Below are positions 55,338 through 64,000 of a DNA stretch of 64,000 nt, one piece after another. Numbering within the stretch: the first letter of the stretch is position 1; the number at the start of each line of letters is the position of its first letter. The notes under the pieces were generated by a model that saw nothing but the letters and a program-made list of their open reading frames with translations, was not told the DNA's origin and made no database searches. A program made the position numbers and the translations under genes. The DNA is taken from positions 1 through 64,000 of the forward strand of contig JAUIRK010000682.1 of NCBI GenBank assembly GCA_030549495.1, given 5' to 3'. The DNA is from Nectonema munidae (taxonomy: Eukaryota; Nematomorpha; Nectonematoida; Nectonematidae).

Positions 55338-56319
55338 GAGAGAAGAGGGCTTGAGTGAAAGAAGAGAGCTTGAATGAGCTTGAGTGAATGATTGAGTTTT
55401 AGCAGAGAAAGCGGAAGAGATAAACAGAGGAGACAGAAAGAGAAATAGAATCAGTGACAGAAGATGAGAAAATCTAGTGGATCATCAACATGTGTTTGCT
55501 CAAAAATACTACAAAGAGGAGACACTGTGATAAACATTGCCTACTTATTGTGTGCATATTGAAGCAATAGATTATTATTATATAGCTCTCACGCATCGTC
55601 TGTAATTTCTCCTCGTCCTTCGTCTGCCTATTTTCGTTCAAACTCTTTTTTTTCTTGGGTTAAATTCTGTTTGCGTAGAGAATCCGAACCCCTGTTTTAG
55701 TGAATTAATTCTGGTAGATAACGCTATTATTTATGTCAAATATTTTATAGAATGATGCTGTGTTTTTAGTTACAGATGCGTGTTTAACGTTTTGTTGAAT
55801 CGTCTTAATATTTAATGATTCTGACTAAATATGTAATTAGTGCATCAATGTACGAATTCATGTAACAGAAATTGTATAAACATATACTGTGAAATTTGTC
55901 TAAAAGGACAAAGTTCCCTTGAACAAACAATTTTTTCGTAATTAAAGATCTCGTTTATACAAAATACCCTAAATATGAGTTAAATAAATTTTTTAAATAT
56001 TTTTTTTAACTCCCCCTATTACCTTTAAAACATTTTTTTATCCATTTTTTATATTTATTTAATCTAACTGACGAACTAACTAATCTTTTGAGTTAATGTT
56101 AAAAAGTTGGATATATAAAGTGTCACAATTTAATAAGAAAAATCACCATAGAAAATTATAATGAATCACAAGTACACAATGTAAATTAAGTATAAATCGC
56201 AATAAAAAATTACATTGAAAGAACTACAATGTGTACAATCTAAATATACAAAATCTTGCGTAACGGGAAAAATCTTATAAATCCCATTTGTATTCTTGCT
56301 TTTGCTAATCTTCAATTGT

Positions 56320-56735
56320 AACTATAATGTCGGGATTTCTCCATCCAAGTTTAAGAACATCGTCGTTGCGGGCTAACGTAACAAAAGCTAAAAGAAGGTC
56401 TACTTTGATACCTGCTGGAGTTTGGTTGTCGCCAAGTCGCTCTTAAATTGACTTGAATACGAATCTGTGTGTGAACTTAGTTTTTCGTTTATCTTTGAAA
56501 TATCCGTTGTTGCTCACATCAACAACGAGTCTTTCTTGACTCTTCACATCAAGAAGGAATCTTGTTGGAAAAAATGAGTTCTAGGTGTTGCTGTTTTAAA
56601 GCTGAAATAACTTCTCGTGCTTGATGAGCTTTATAAATGTCTGTGATGACACGTCCCTTACGGCGTAATGGACTTTTATTCGGTCGAGATTCTCTTGTGA
56701 TACGAATATATTTGACCTGCGTATGCATTCATGGC
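56320..56735 (-). pseudogene. Unrecognised broken coding sequence
   Basis: Protein-like stretches follow each other on the minus strand in different frames: ESRPNKSPLRRKGRVITDIY then KAHQAREVISALKQQHLEL (about 56690-56580), RFLLDVKSQERLVVDVSNNG (about 56560-56500), and VDLLLAFVTLARNDDVLKLG, WRNPDIIVTIED (about 56425-56325). Codon choice and GC content resemble a gene, but frame changes occur between the parts. I do not recognise the family. It ends just before the PH exon of the plus-strand gene. Confidence 0.35.
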
Positions 56736-56753
56736 CTTTCATGCGTATTTCAG

Positions 56754-57246
56754 AAATGTAAGCCCAGATGGGTTGTTCTAAGGAAAGGAGGTGAAGAAGC
56801 GTTATCCAATTCATATATTCTTGAGTTATTCAAAGATGAGAAAGATGAAGATCGTGATCCTCTTAAAAAAGAGTCCTTTCACTTTCTTTCTTCCGATACA
56901 CTCTTTACTTTTCAAAATTCTTCCGTCTTTCAATCCATCTCCTGTATCTTTGGCATCTCTTCCAAGTCCTTTTCAAAGAGTATTTTGCTGATGTCTCCTA
57001 CCATTGAAGAAAAAGAAAAATGGCTCCACACTTTTATGAATCAATGTTGCTTACAGCTCGATTCCAAATACGCACGTAATCATTTTTCCTCATTTATTGC
57101 TTTTTCCTATTTCTTCTAAAACATTTTTAGAGCATCATATGTTTGGAAATATTTTTCTAAGCAGATATCTTTCTTCCTCGCAACCATCCTTGATTTCAAA
57201 CATCTTTCCTCTTTCGTTTCAAAAGTCTACTTTTTCTCCATTTAAG
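56754..57246 (+). CDS. GAB/DOS-like exons 1-2 of those found: PH domain
   Basis: The first exon follows gcgtatttcag and ends at acgcac/gtaatc with one extra base. The second, 57131-57246, follows acatttttag, completes that codon and ends at tttaag/gttctt. The PH beta-strands WVVLRK and YILELFKD and the C-terminal helix with KEKWLHTFM are visible; the domain's first strand must lie upstream. The intron of 55 bases is short. Confidence 0.75.
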
Positions 57247-60200
57247 GTTCTTGGCTTTTATCGTTTATTTATTACAGTTTACATTTTTCGTACTTTTTTC
57301 AACGTTTTATAAAAAAAAGGGGGGGAACAATGTTTTAATATCAAGTTTTTAATAGGTTATTTTTGTTATACAGAATAGTAATTTCAGATTTTGATAAGAG
57401 ATATTTGCATAATTCATATATTTTTTCAAAGAATAGAATATGAAATCAAGCCAGATTGAGTATAAATTGCCAGATCAAATTGGCTAAGCGAATGCTTGAA
57501 TAAGAGGAGGTTATTTTCTTTTGTTTTTGCTATTGGAATGCGCATTGTTAATACATTTGCTTGGCATGTTATATCTAAAACCTACTCCCTAAAAGATCTT
57601 TCATGATGCTTCTGATTATTTTCGGTAGGTAAATAACCTCGTTTATAAACTTTTTCCAATGCACACCGCTCTACCGAAAATGTGTTTGCCTGAAAAAGAT
57701 ATTAACCTTCGATGATCATAATTTTAAAAAATATTCGTATGTTTTTTTTCCAATTGAAATTAATGCGTTTATAGCAGACGACTTTCATTTATTGAGGCTT
57801 TAGTGACACACTGGTCTTCAAAGTGTGTATTTATATAATATAGTTGACTGTTTAAATATGCGTACTCTTTTTAGAAAAGCCATAGGAAGAAGTACACATC
57901 AACGGAAAGCTTTACTTTTTCACGACGCAATTCCATTTCAAAAATGGGTTCTCATGGTCGATACAAAAAGAAATCCCCTAAATCCCTTTTTATAGCTTCC
58001 TCGTCCTTTTCAAGGAGCGTGTCTTCCAAAAATAGCAGCCCCTCCACGCCCTCGCCGCCTCCCTTCAGCCTGCCAACTAAACTGGATTCCTTTAACGGCC
58101 CTTACTACCTCATTTCTGCGTTTAAACTCTTTGACACAAGCGAGTTTAAGCATCACAGAAATAAAGGGAAATCCTTTTACTCCAAAATACAAAGTCTTTG
58201 CCAATACTCCTCTTCAGTGGAGAATGCTTCACAAGTCCAATGCCATTCCCCACCATCCTCATTCTCTACATTAGCGAGAACTGCTTCTCAAAGAGTTTGC
58301 CGAAGGCCTACAAAGTTTGAAATAAACTCCTCTTCTTTAAATTCAGTAGAGCTATTTTTATTTCTCTTTTCCATTACATTTCATTCTTTTTTAGAAAGAT
58401 CCTTATCTTTCTCCTCGACTCAAGGGTAATGGCACAAAGAATTCTTCATCAACACACAATGCCCCAAACATACTTCCTGAAGTGTGTCTTTCTTGTAAAA
58501 AGTTTATTAATTACCATCAAATTCTGTTTGCTCAAACTAATTGAAGTTCCTCTTTCAATATACAACAAGTGGCCAACTTTTTTTCCAATGAAGAGGAAAT
58601 ATCATTAGTAAAAAATTTTTAGGATAGGCGCCATTTTAATTGGAATTTTGAGATTTCTGATATTATTCATAAGAGGGCGTCTGTTATTCAAACGCGATCT
58701 TCATGTTTGGGGAATCAATGAACAAAATTTTCTCTCACATCCACTGTTCATTTATCTTTCAAAAGTCTGTAAAGTTATCCCACATAATATCATTAAAAAC
58801 TGACACTGTTTTCTGATAGAAGCAGAAAACACAGCTTTGTTTTTAAATTGATATATAGCTATATCACTTATTGTCATTTTGAAAAGGTGTGCATACAATT
58901 GCATTTTTAAAAAGGTGTAATAACTAAGTGCTAGAGTTTTCAATCATACTTTATCAAGTCTAAAAACTACCTCTCTTATTGTAGAACAATATCTAGATTT
59001 TTCGATATAAAACTTTTTTTTATAAAGTAAATTTTGTTTTGAAGGACATCGCTCTGTCTTTATGCTTGTGAGATTAATATTATAATCATTTGAAAAAAGA
59101 TTCCTTATTAATCAATTTAGTACCAATGTTCCCAAAAGGTACGCATACGACACTATATTTAATTCTTTTTTAAAACAAGAGTTTGTCTGCGTTTTCTTTG
59201 GGAACTTTGGTAATAACTTAAGTAGAAATTTTAAATAAATATAGGCTCCCATAATTTGAACTTATAAAAATTTTGTCGCTATAAGAAAGAGAGAAAGAAT
59301 TTATTACAATAAAGAAGACAGAATGGCAATAAACAGTAACATTTAATCAGTAATAAAATAACAATATGGAGTTGATAAGACTACTACTCAAAGTCACTGT
59401 TGCTTCTGCCATACGAATCTTATAATATATGGGTATGATAAATAAAATTTGTAACAGCAGTTTTTTGAATAAGGTAATATCATTTGTACATTATAAATAT
59501 ACAAATGAATAAAATTTACAACCGTTTATGAGTAAGTTTTGTATTTTTAACTGATATATACTAAATAAAATATAAAATATAATTTTATCTCTTTTGTTAA
59601 TTATTTGTAAATATGCACAATTAATTTTTTTATTTTGACGAGATGATTCCTAATTGCCCTCTGATACGACTTTTTTACAAAACTGAGTATTTTATTAGCA
59701 TGAGGTCAGTTCAACTTAAAACCTTGTATCCAATTTTAGGGCCTGTATATACACTAATTTTTTGGTAATTAAAATGTGGCTTGAAGTTGGTATCCTATTT
59801 AAGTGTACTGAATTATATATAATTAAAATATATACGTTGTAATAACCTCTCAATAAAAAATCCGCCTGTTCTTGTATGATCACCTTTATTTTAAATATTT
59901 TTTTTAATTAATTTGTTATTAGGAACAAGAAATAGACTTTTCTGGCGATTAACATGTATATTTTTTTAATAATTTTTATATCCTAGATATGGCATTTTTC
60001 ATTAATATATTTTTATCTTCTATGATGAACAAGTTTTACATCTATCATCATTTTAGGGATGTACAAAATTTATTGAAAATGTCGATTATAACAGGTTTCC
60101 TCATTTTTCATGATCTTAGCATTGTATCTAACTTTTTATGTTACATATACGTCATAAACTTTTTGTTGTTTCCTGTGATAGTCTTGAGAGAGTGTGATGT

Positions 60201-63200
60201 TAGGGTTTGAAAATTGCCGTTAAATTACCAAACGAAACACTTTTTTTTTACCGGTTTTGATGATTTTTTCAAATAATAGCAACTTTTATTTTGTCGTAAG
60301 TAACTTGGAGTTGTTTTATATGTGAAGCACGTATTTATTTCACTGAGAACAATCATATTTTATTGGCTGTCAAAGTTAATATCTTACATTCAATTAAACA
60401 ATTTTGCCACAAAATGTATAATACTTTAGAATTAATATAAAAAAACTAAAAATTTATACAATTTATTAGTTCCTAATTTTTATCAAAATTTTCAAATTAT
60501 TAGTGAAACATAAAGTTTATAATTACAGGGGCAAAATGATGACTATCCCTGATTTTTGATTAAAAAGTTTTTATAAAAATGAATATATAAACACCACCAC
60601 CGTTAGAAAATGCCACAGTTATTTATCAATAGACAACATTATCTATTTTTTCTATATGTGTAGATTTGGCAAACATATTATTAGTGATTTCAAAAGATCG
60701 CGGAATACACTTAAAAAATGCATAATCACTACGCCTATTGAATTATTAATAAATATTTTCTGAGGTTTTTAGACCAATCTAATCAACTAGAATTTAAAAA
60801 ATTCCAGTCAAAAATTCAAATTTAAGATTTCTTCTTTAAATATATCCCCTAATTGGCTGAAATCATCATGTTTTTGTTCTGCGAAAACATTCAAATTCAG
60901 TGTTGTGATAAAGACTGTTTTAATGTGAATTGTTTTGTTTCCTTCACTAGACACAGCAAACCCTCTACATTCCCCTTTACTCAATAATGATTTTCAAAGA
61001 ACTCCGAAATGCCGTACTCCTCTCTGTGTTTCTGACCAAGATGGAGATATTTACAAAAATATCTTGGGATCTCCTAAGTAACTTTATATGAACCTTTTTT
61101 TTTTTATCCCTTTTCTAAATAATAGTTTTTTTTTAATTTTAGGGGGAAAAATTTTTTTTTTGATACTGACTTCGATCCGACCCTGTACTATGAAAGTATT
61201 TTGCTTCATTTTCTACCTACTTATTTCCAGACTACTTTTACTAAAATTATTTAGCCACTTCAAATGGTGATATTTCTTGTAGACAGCGTAAAAATGTGTT
61301 TAGCAATGCTGATGAAATGAAAGAAGCATCATCTTTAGCTTTTACTTCACAAATGGTAAATTCGATTTAAAACAGCATTGAATATTTTTATGCCATCTGT
61401 TTCTTCTTTAGTGAAATCAAACGTTTTATTGGATAATAATCTGTCTACTAGTTTGTATAACAATTTATTTTAGGAATGAATAAAAAAAACTACTAAAATA
61501 TTTAAAGGAGAGATACTGCTGTTGAATCTTTATATAAAAAAAACTGTTGTCCTAACATATACGATAAGTTTTCTTTAAAATGTTCCAATTAGTCAGAGAT
61601 CCGAAAAGGGAATGCGAGTTGGAATAATATTTTCCAAACAGTTTGAATTCCTCTGCTACTTTGCATGCATTACCCTTTAAATAAAAAGCCTGTACTTTCT
61701 CCTATATAATTTTTTATATCTTGTTAAGCCCATTCTTTAATATGATTTTTATTGATAATTCATATGAAAGAAATACTCTCATTAATTCTTCCATATGTTT
61801 TTTTAAGGTGACCAATTAAAAACATGTTTGCCTTTAGGCATTGTTCATTTGGTTATTAAAGGTGAATAAGGTCGGTTTGGTTTGGCATTAATCTCCAGAT
61901 TTTTTGGGTTCGCTCCGCACTCAATCTTCACTACTATAACACGAGACATTCAAGCTATGTCTTATCAATAAAAATACTTCAATTACTTTTTTTATCTTTG
62001 ATATGATATGATTTATGAAAGAACATCGACGTGTATCCTGACTTAATTAATTACCTTGAATTCGGACTAACAATTTTAATTTACCTATAGCAACATAGTG
62101 AGAATGTTAAGCACCATATGTGATTAATTCTCCAAATTAGTTTGTATTTAATGCTGCTAAACATAGCAAATGGTCTTGTAACTTAGAATAAACTAAGTCT
62201 GTATTTTTTAATTAAGACATGAAGGCGCCTTATTATACACTCACAGATAATAATTAACGGGTTTGCAACAAGACAGAGTCTAGCCGTATATTACAATTAT
62301 TATTTCTCCATTCCTTTCTATTATGTAGATCTCTCATCTTAATTAAGCCCTATTTTCCATGCCTTTTTCAACTACACTTTTCTACCTAATTTTTGGCATA
62401 CTTTTACATTTCCCTGTTTTTTCTCCGTATATTCTTCTAATAAACTCACTTAGGCTTTTCTATTTATGTGTCCCATCACATTCTTTTTCAGTCATTACTC
62501 TCATTCACAAAGATTTCTTATTTTGCCATTCCTCATACATGTTATTACTTTCAAATAAACTCATCATATCGATGCAGTTATCATCCATCCTATTATTAAT
62601 ATATTTATCATCAAAGTAATCATGATACGATATCAATTTGTAATTTTCCTATATGCATGAATATAGGAATTCCTATAGGCGCTTTCCTATATACATGATA
62701 CACACATACACAAAATAATAAGAAAAACAAAAAAAGTATAACTTTTATCATTTTTATTATGATATTTTGTCTCGAAGCCTTTTTGAAAAAATGAAATTTT
62801 CGTGATCTGTTGCTTAAAGTTTAAATAATGAATACGTGTAGGAAGTATGAACCGAAGTATTATGATATCAAAAATTATTGAGGTATGAATCGATGTTTCA
62901 TTGTGAAAAAAATAAGCATAGAGCATCAGGTATTCCTGTAAAGAAAAAAATGATGCCTGTGAAAAAGTACATATAAAGAGAAGAAGTCAGCACATATAAA
63001 ACGGGTAAGGAGAAAGAGCATCATCCTAAACAAGACACACAATCGCACAACTTAACGCCAACAAATCACCGCTCCTTCATGAATATCTTCCCAAAATTGT
63101 TTCCAACACACACCAAACCTTTATATGAGGAATTTGAAGCTTAGCTCTTAGCCGTAAGTGGAAGCCAACAGCACCATATGGTGACTACGATAACTTACTA

Positions 63201-63649
63201 AACACTGCTGCTGCTGCAAAAGTGTAACGAAACTTTAACACCTTATCCACATGCCCTTTTTGGGGGACTGATGGTTAAGCTGATAACGAGATAGCGTAAT
63301 CTGGAGGTCAACAAGGGGGATAACCATCATTTATTAGATATTCTACGGATTTAGGATGGGTTCATTTCAAGAAAGTCTGCACTAATTATATTATGCAAAC
63401 TTTAAAATTAATTAAATTATTTTTATTAAACAGAAAGCGTTTTCTCACTTGTCACTCATTGATTCAAAAGAAGATTCCTTAATTCATACTCCAAAATTAA
63501 ATTACCTTACGCTGTTAAATCAAGGTGAATATGCGAGCAATAAAGTTTTGAATAAAAAGACGAAATGTAACAAGAACGATCGATATTTTTATATTGATAA
63601 AATTAAAACAACTGCTTTGCGTAAAACTGCCTTAAATATCAAACAATAA
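56754..63649 (+). CDS. GAB/DOS-type docking adaptor with PH domain, seven exons, first exon missing
   Basis: GAB proteins (Daughter of sevenless in flies) bind membrane phosphoinositides by a PH domain and, once tyrosine-phosphorylated, recruit the phosphatase SHP2/Corkscrew below receptor tyrosine kinases. Exons: 56754-57075, 57131-57246, 57875-58345, 58395-58425, 60951-61077, 61283-61355, 63434-63649; all junctions are GT-AG with agreeing phases, giving 451 residues. The first exon holds most of the PH domain (KPRWVVLRKGG, SYILELFKDEK, EEKEKWLHTFMNQC). The middle is Ser/Pro-rich. The end reads KLNYLTLLN, then NDRYFYIDKIKTTALRKT, which aligns in spacing and sequence with the two SHP2-binding tyrosines of GAB1 (VEYLDLD and VDYVVVDQQKTLALKST). 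AATAAA at 63645 overlaps the stop. The upstream exon with the PH start was not found. No PI3K-type YxxM motif was noticed. Confidence 0.8.
57875..58425 (+). CDS. GAB/DOS-like exons 3-4: Ser/Pro-rich linker and a 31-base microexon
   Basis: The exon 57875-58345 encodes SRRNSISKMGSH and SSPSTPSPPPFSLP, basic and phosphorylatable, as in GAB linkers. A 49-base intron (donor ttca/gtagag, acceptor attcttttttag) leads to the microexon 58395-58425 (KDPYLSPRLK), which ends at ctcaagg/gtaatg. Reading through that donor stays open to a TGA at 58542-58544. Confidence 0.7.
58426..60950 (+). other. Intron of the GAB/DOS-like gene
   Basis: 2.5 kb of AT-rich sequence with no transposon protein or RNA gene recognised. 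The first 119 bases stay open as an extension of the microexon. Confidence 0.6.
60951..61355 (+). CDS. GAB/DOS-like exons 5-6
   Basis: The exon 60951-61077 follows ttccttcactag and encodes ANPLHSPLLNNDFQRTPKCR, TPLCVSDQDGDIYKNILGSP. The exon 61283-61355 follows atttcttgtag and encodes QRKNVFSNADEMKEASSLAF, ending tcacaaatg/gtaaat. DGDIYKNI holds a YxN site of the kind bound by the GRB2 SH2 domain if phosphorylated (Y-K-N); this role is inferred. Confidence 0.75.
61356..63433 (+). other. Last intron of the GAB/DOS-like gene
   Basis: About 2.1 kb, AT-rich. A short SINE-like piece lies at 61862-61930. The short frame at 62359-62619 is hydrophobic and without splice context. A further small exon cannot be excluded, though phases on either side already match. 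Confidence 0.55.
61862..61930 (+). mobile_element. SINE fragment, related to 4150-4290
   Basis: A GGT..GGTTTGG A-box-like segment and tgggttcgctccgcac as a B-box-like segment have the same spacing as the SINE at 4150. Degenerate. Confidence 0.35.
63434..63649 (+). CDS. GAB/DOS-like last exon: paired SHP2-binding tyrosines
   Basis: It follows attttattaaacag in phase 0. LNYLTLL fits the (I/V/L)xYxx(I/V/L) consensus. After a basic spacer, RYFYIDKIKTTALRKT gives the second tyrosine (Y-F-Y-I) and the KT.AL..T signature that ends GAB proteins. The stop codon is TAA at 63647, inside the AATAAA signal. Confidence 0.85.
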   Translation, partial: KAFSHLSLIDSKEDSLIHTPKLNYLTLLNQGEYASNKVLNKKTKCNKNDRYFYIDKIKTTALRKTALNIKQ

Positions 63650-63650
63650 A

Positions 63651-64000
63651 CATATTTTTTACTTTTTTATTTACAAATTAATTTAACTACATTTAAAATG
63701 AGATCGCAAAGAATCATTTTATCTTTTGCTAAACTATGGATGCTTGTTCCTATTGATTCATATGTGGATATAAGGTATTCATTTAGCTTTTATAGTTGTT
63801 TATAAGCATTGTTAGAGCTTCAAGAGTTTTTTAGACCTTCTTCTCTGCCTTAGTAATGTTTTTAATTTAAAGCCTTTTTACAAAATTCTTACTTATAATT
63901 CATTTAGATTACAATTTTAATATGTATGTCATGTGACACTGTATTTAACTTATCTATTGTTAATAACAATATAATAACCTATATAAATTTTTTCCTAAAA
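63651..64000. other. Downstream of the GAB/DOS-like gene, no gene seen
   Basis: AT-rich tail of the window without a recognisable feature. Confidence 0.5.

Noticed and set aside
56637-56753. ATG at 56637 as start of the PH protein
   Set aside because: The 39 residues before 56754 do not resemble a PH start, a good splice acceptor sits at 56753, and the stretch is antisense to the broken coding region.
1-64000. LTR retrotransposon, endogenous virus or Polinton
   Set aside because: No gag, integrase with zinc finger, protease, capsid, or long terminal repeat was recognised; reverse-transcriptase traces fit LINEs.

Overview
The window is animal nuclear DNA: very AT-rich, gene-poor, with spliced metazoan genes embedded in decayed transposons. 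The gene set (proteasome subunit PSMD1/Rpn2, Golgi alpha-mannosidase II, a BPNT2-type Golgi nucleotidase, and a GAB/DOS-type PH docking adaptor) fixes it as metazoan. The mix of hAT, Tigger/pogo, piggyBac, RTE-type LINE and tRNA-derived SINE debris would suit an arthropod such as a copepod (sea louse), but that last step is a guess from composition only.

Layout. 1-14.5 kb: no host gene recognised; hAT remnants, a LINE scrap, a SINE, two piggyBac fragments, a hairpin and a MITE that ends about 50 bases before the PSMD1 start. 14.55-17.58 kb: PSMD1, one uninterrupted reading frame. 17.6-22.4 kb: AT-rich spacer with a direct repeat pair and two hAT MITEs with target duplications. 22.45-25.71 kb: alpha-mannosidase II, also uninterrupted. 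25.75-39.07 kb, minus strand: BPNT2-like gene in four coding exons whose phases fit; its stop lies 42 bases from the mannosidase stop, so the two Golgi genes converge tail to tail. Its 8 kb intron 2 is full of transposons. 39.2-56.3 kb: two Tigger elements, three more hAT elements or fragments, a LINE fragment, a SINE, a long inverted repeat and several tandem repeats. 56.75-63.65 kb: a GAB/DOS-type docking-protein gene, assembled here from seven exons with matching phases, ending in a paired-tyrosine motif of the SHP2/Corkscrew-binding kind; its first exon was not found.

How the genes relate. PSMD1 is housekeeping. Mannosidase II trims N-glycans and the BPNT2-like enzyme clears PAP left by sulfation; both act in the Golgi lumen and share a 3' boundary. 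The adaptor gene works in receptor tyrosine kinase signalling and is unrelated. No virus-like or LTR element was recognised. The most notable new items are the spliced GAB/DOS gene with a possible truncated isoform, the inverted MITE pair bracketing the catalytic exon of the BPNT2-like gene, the overlapping 3' ends of the two Golgi genes, and two strong hairpin-forming repeats.
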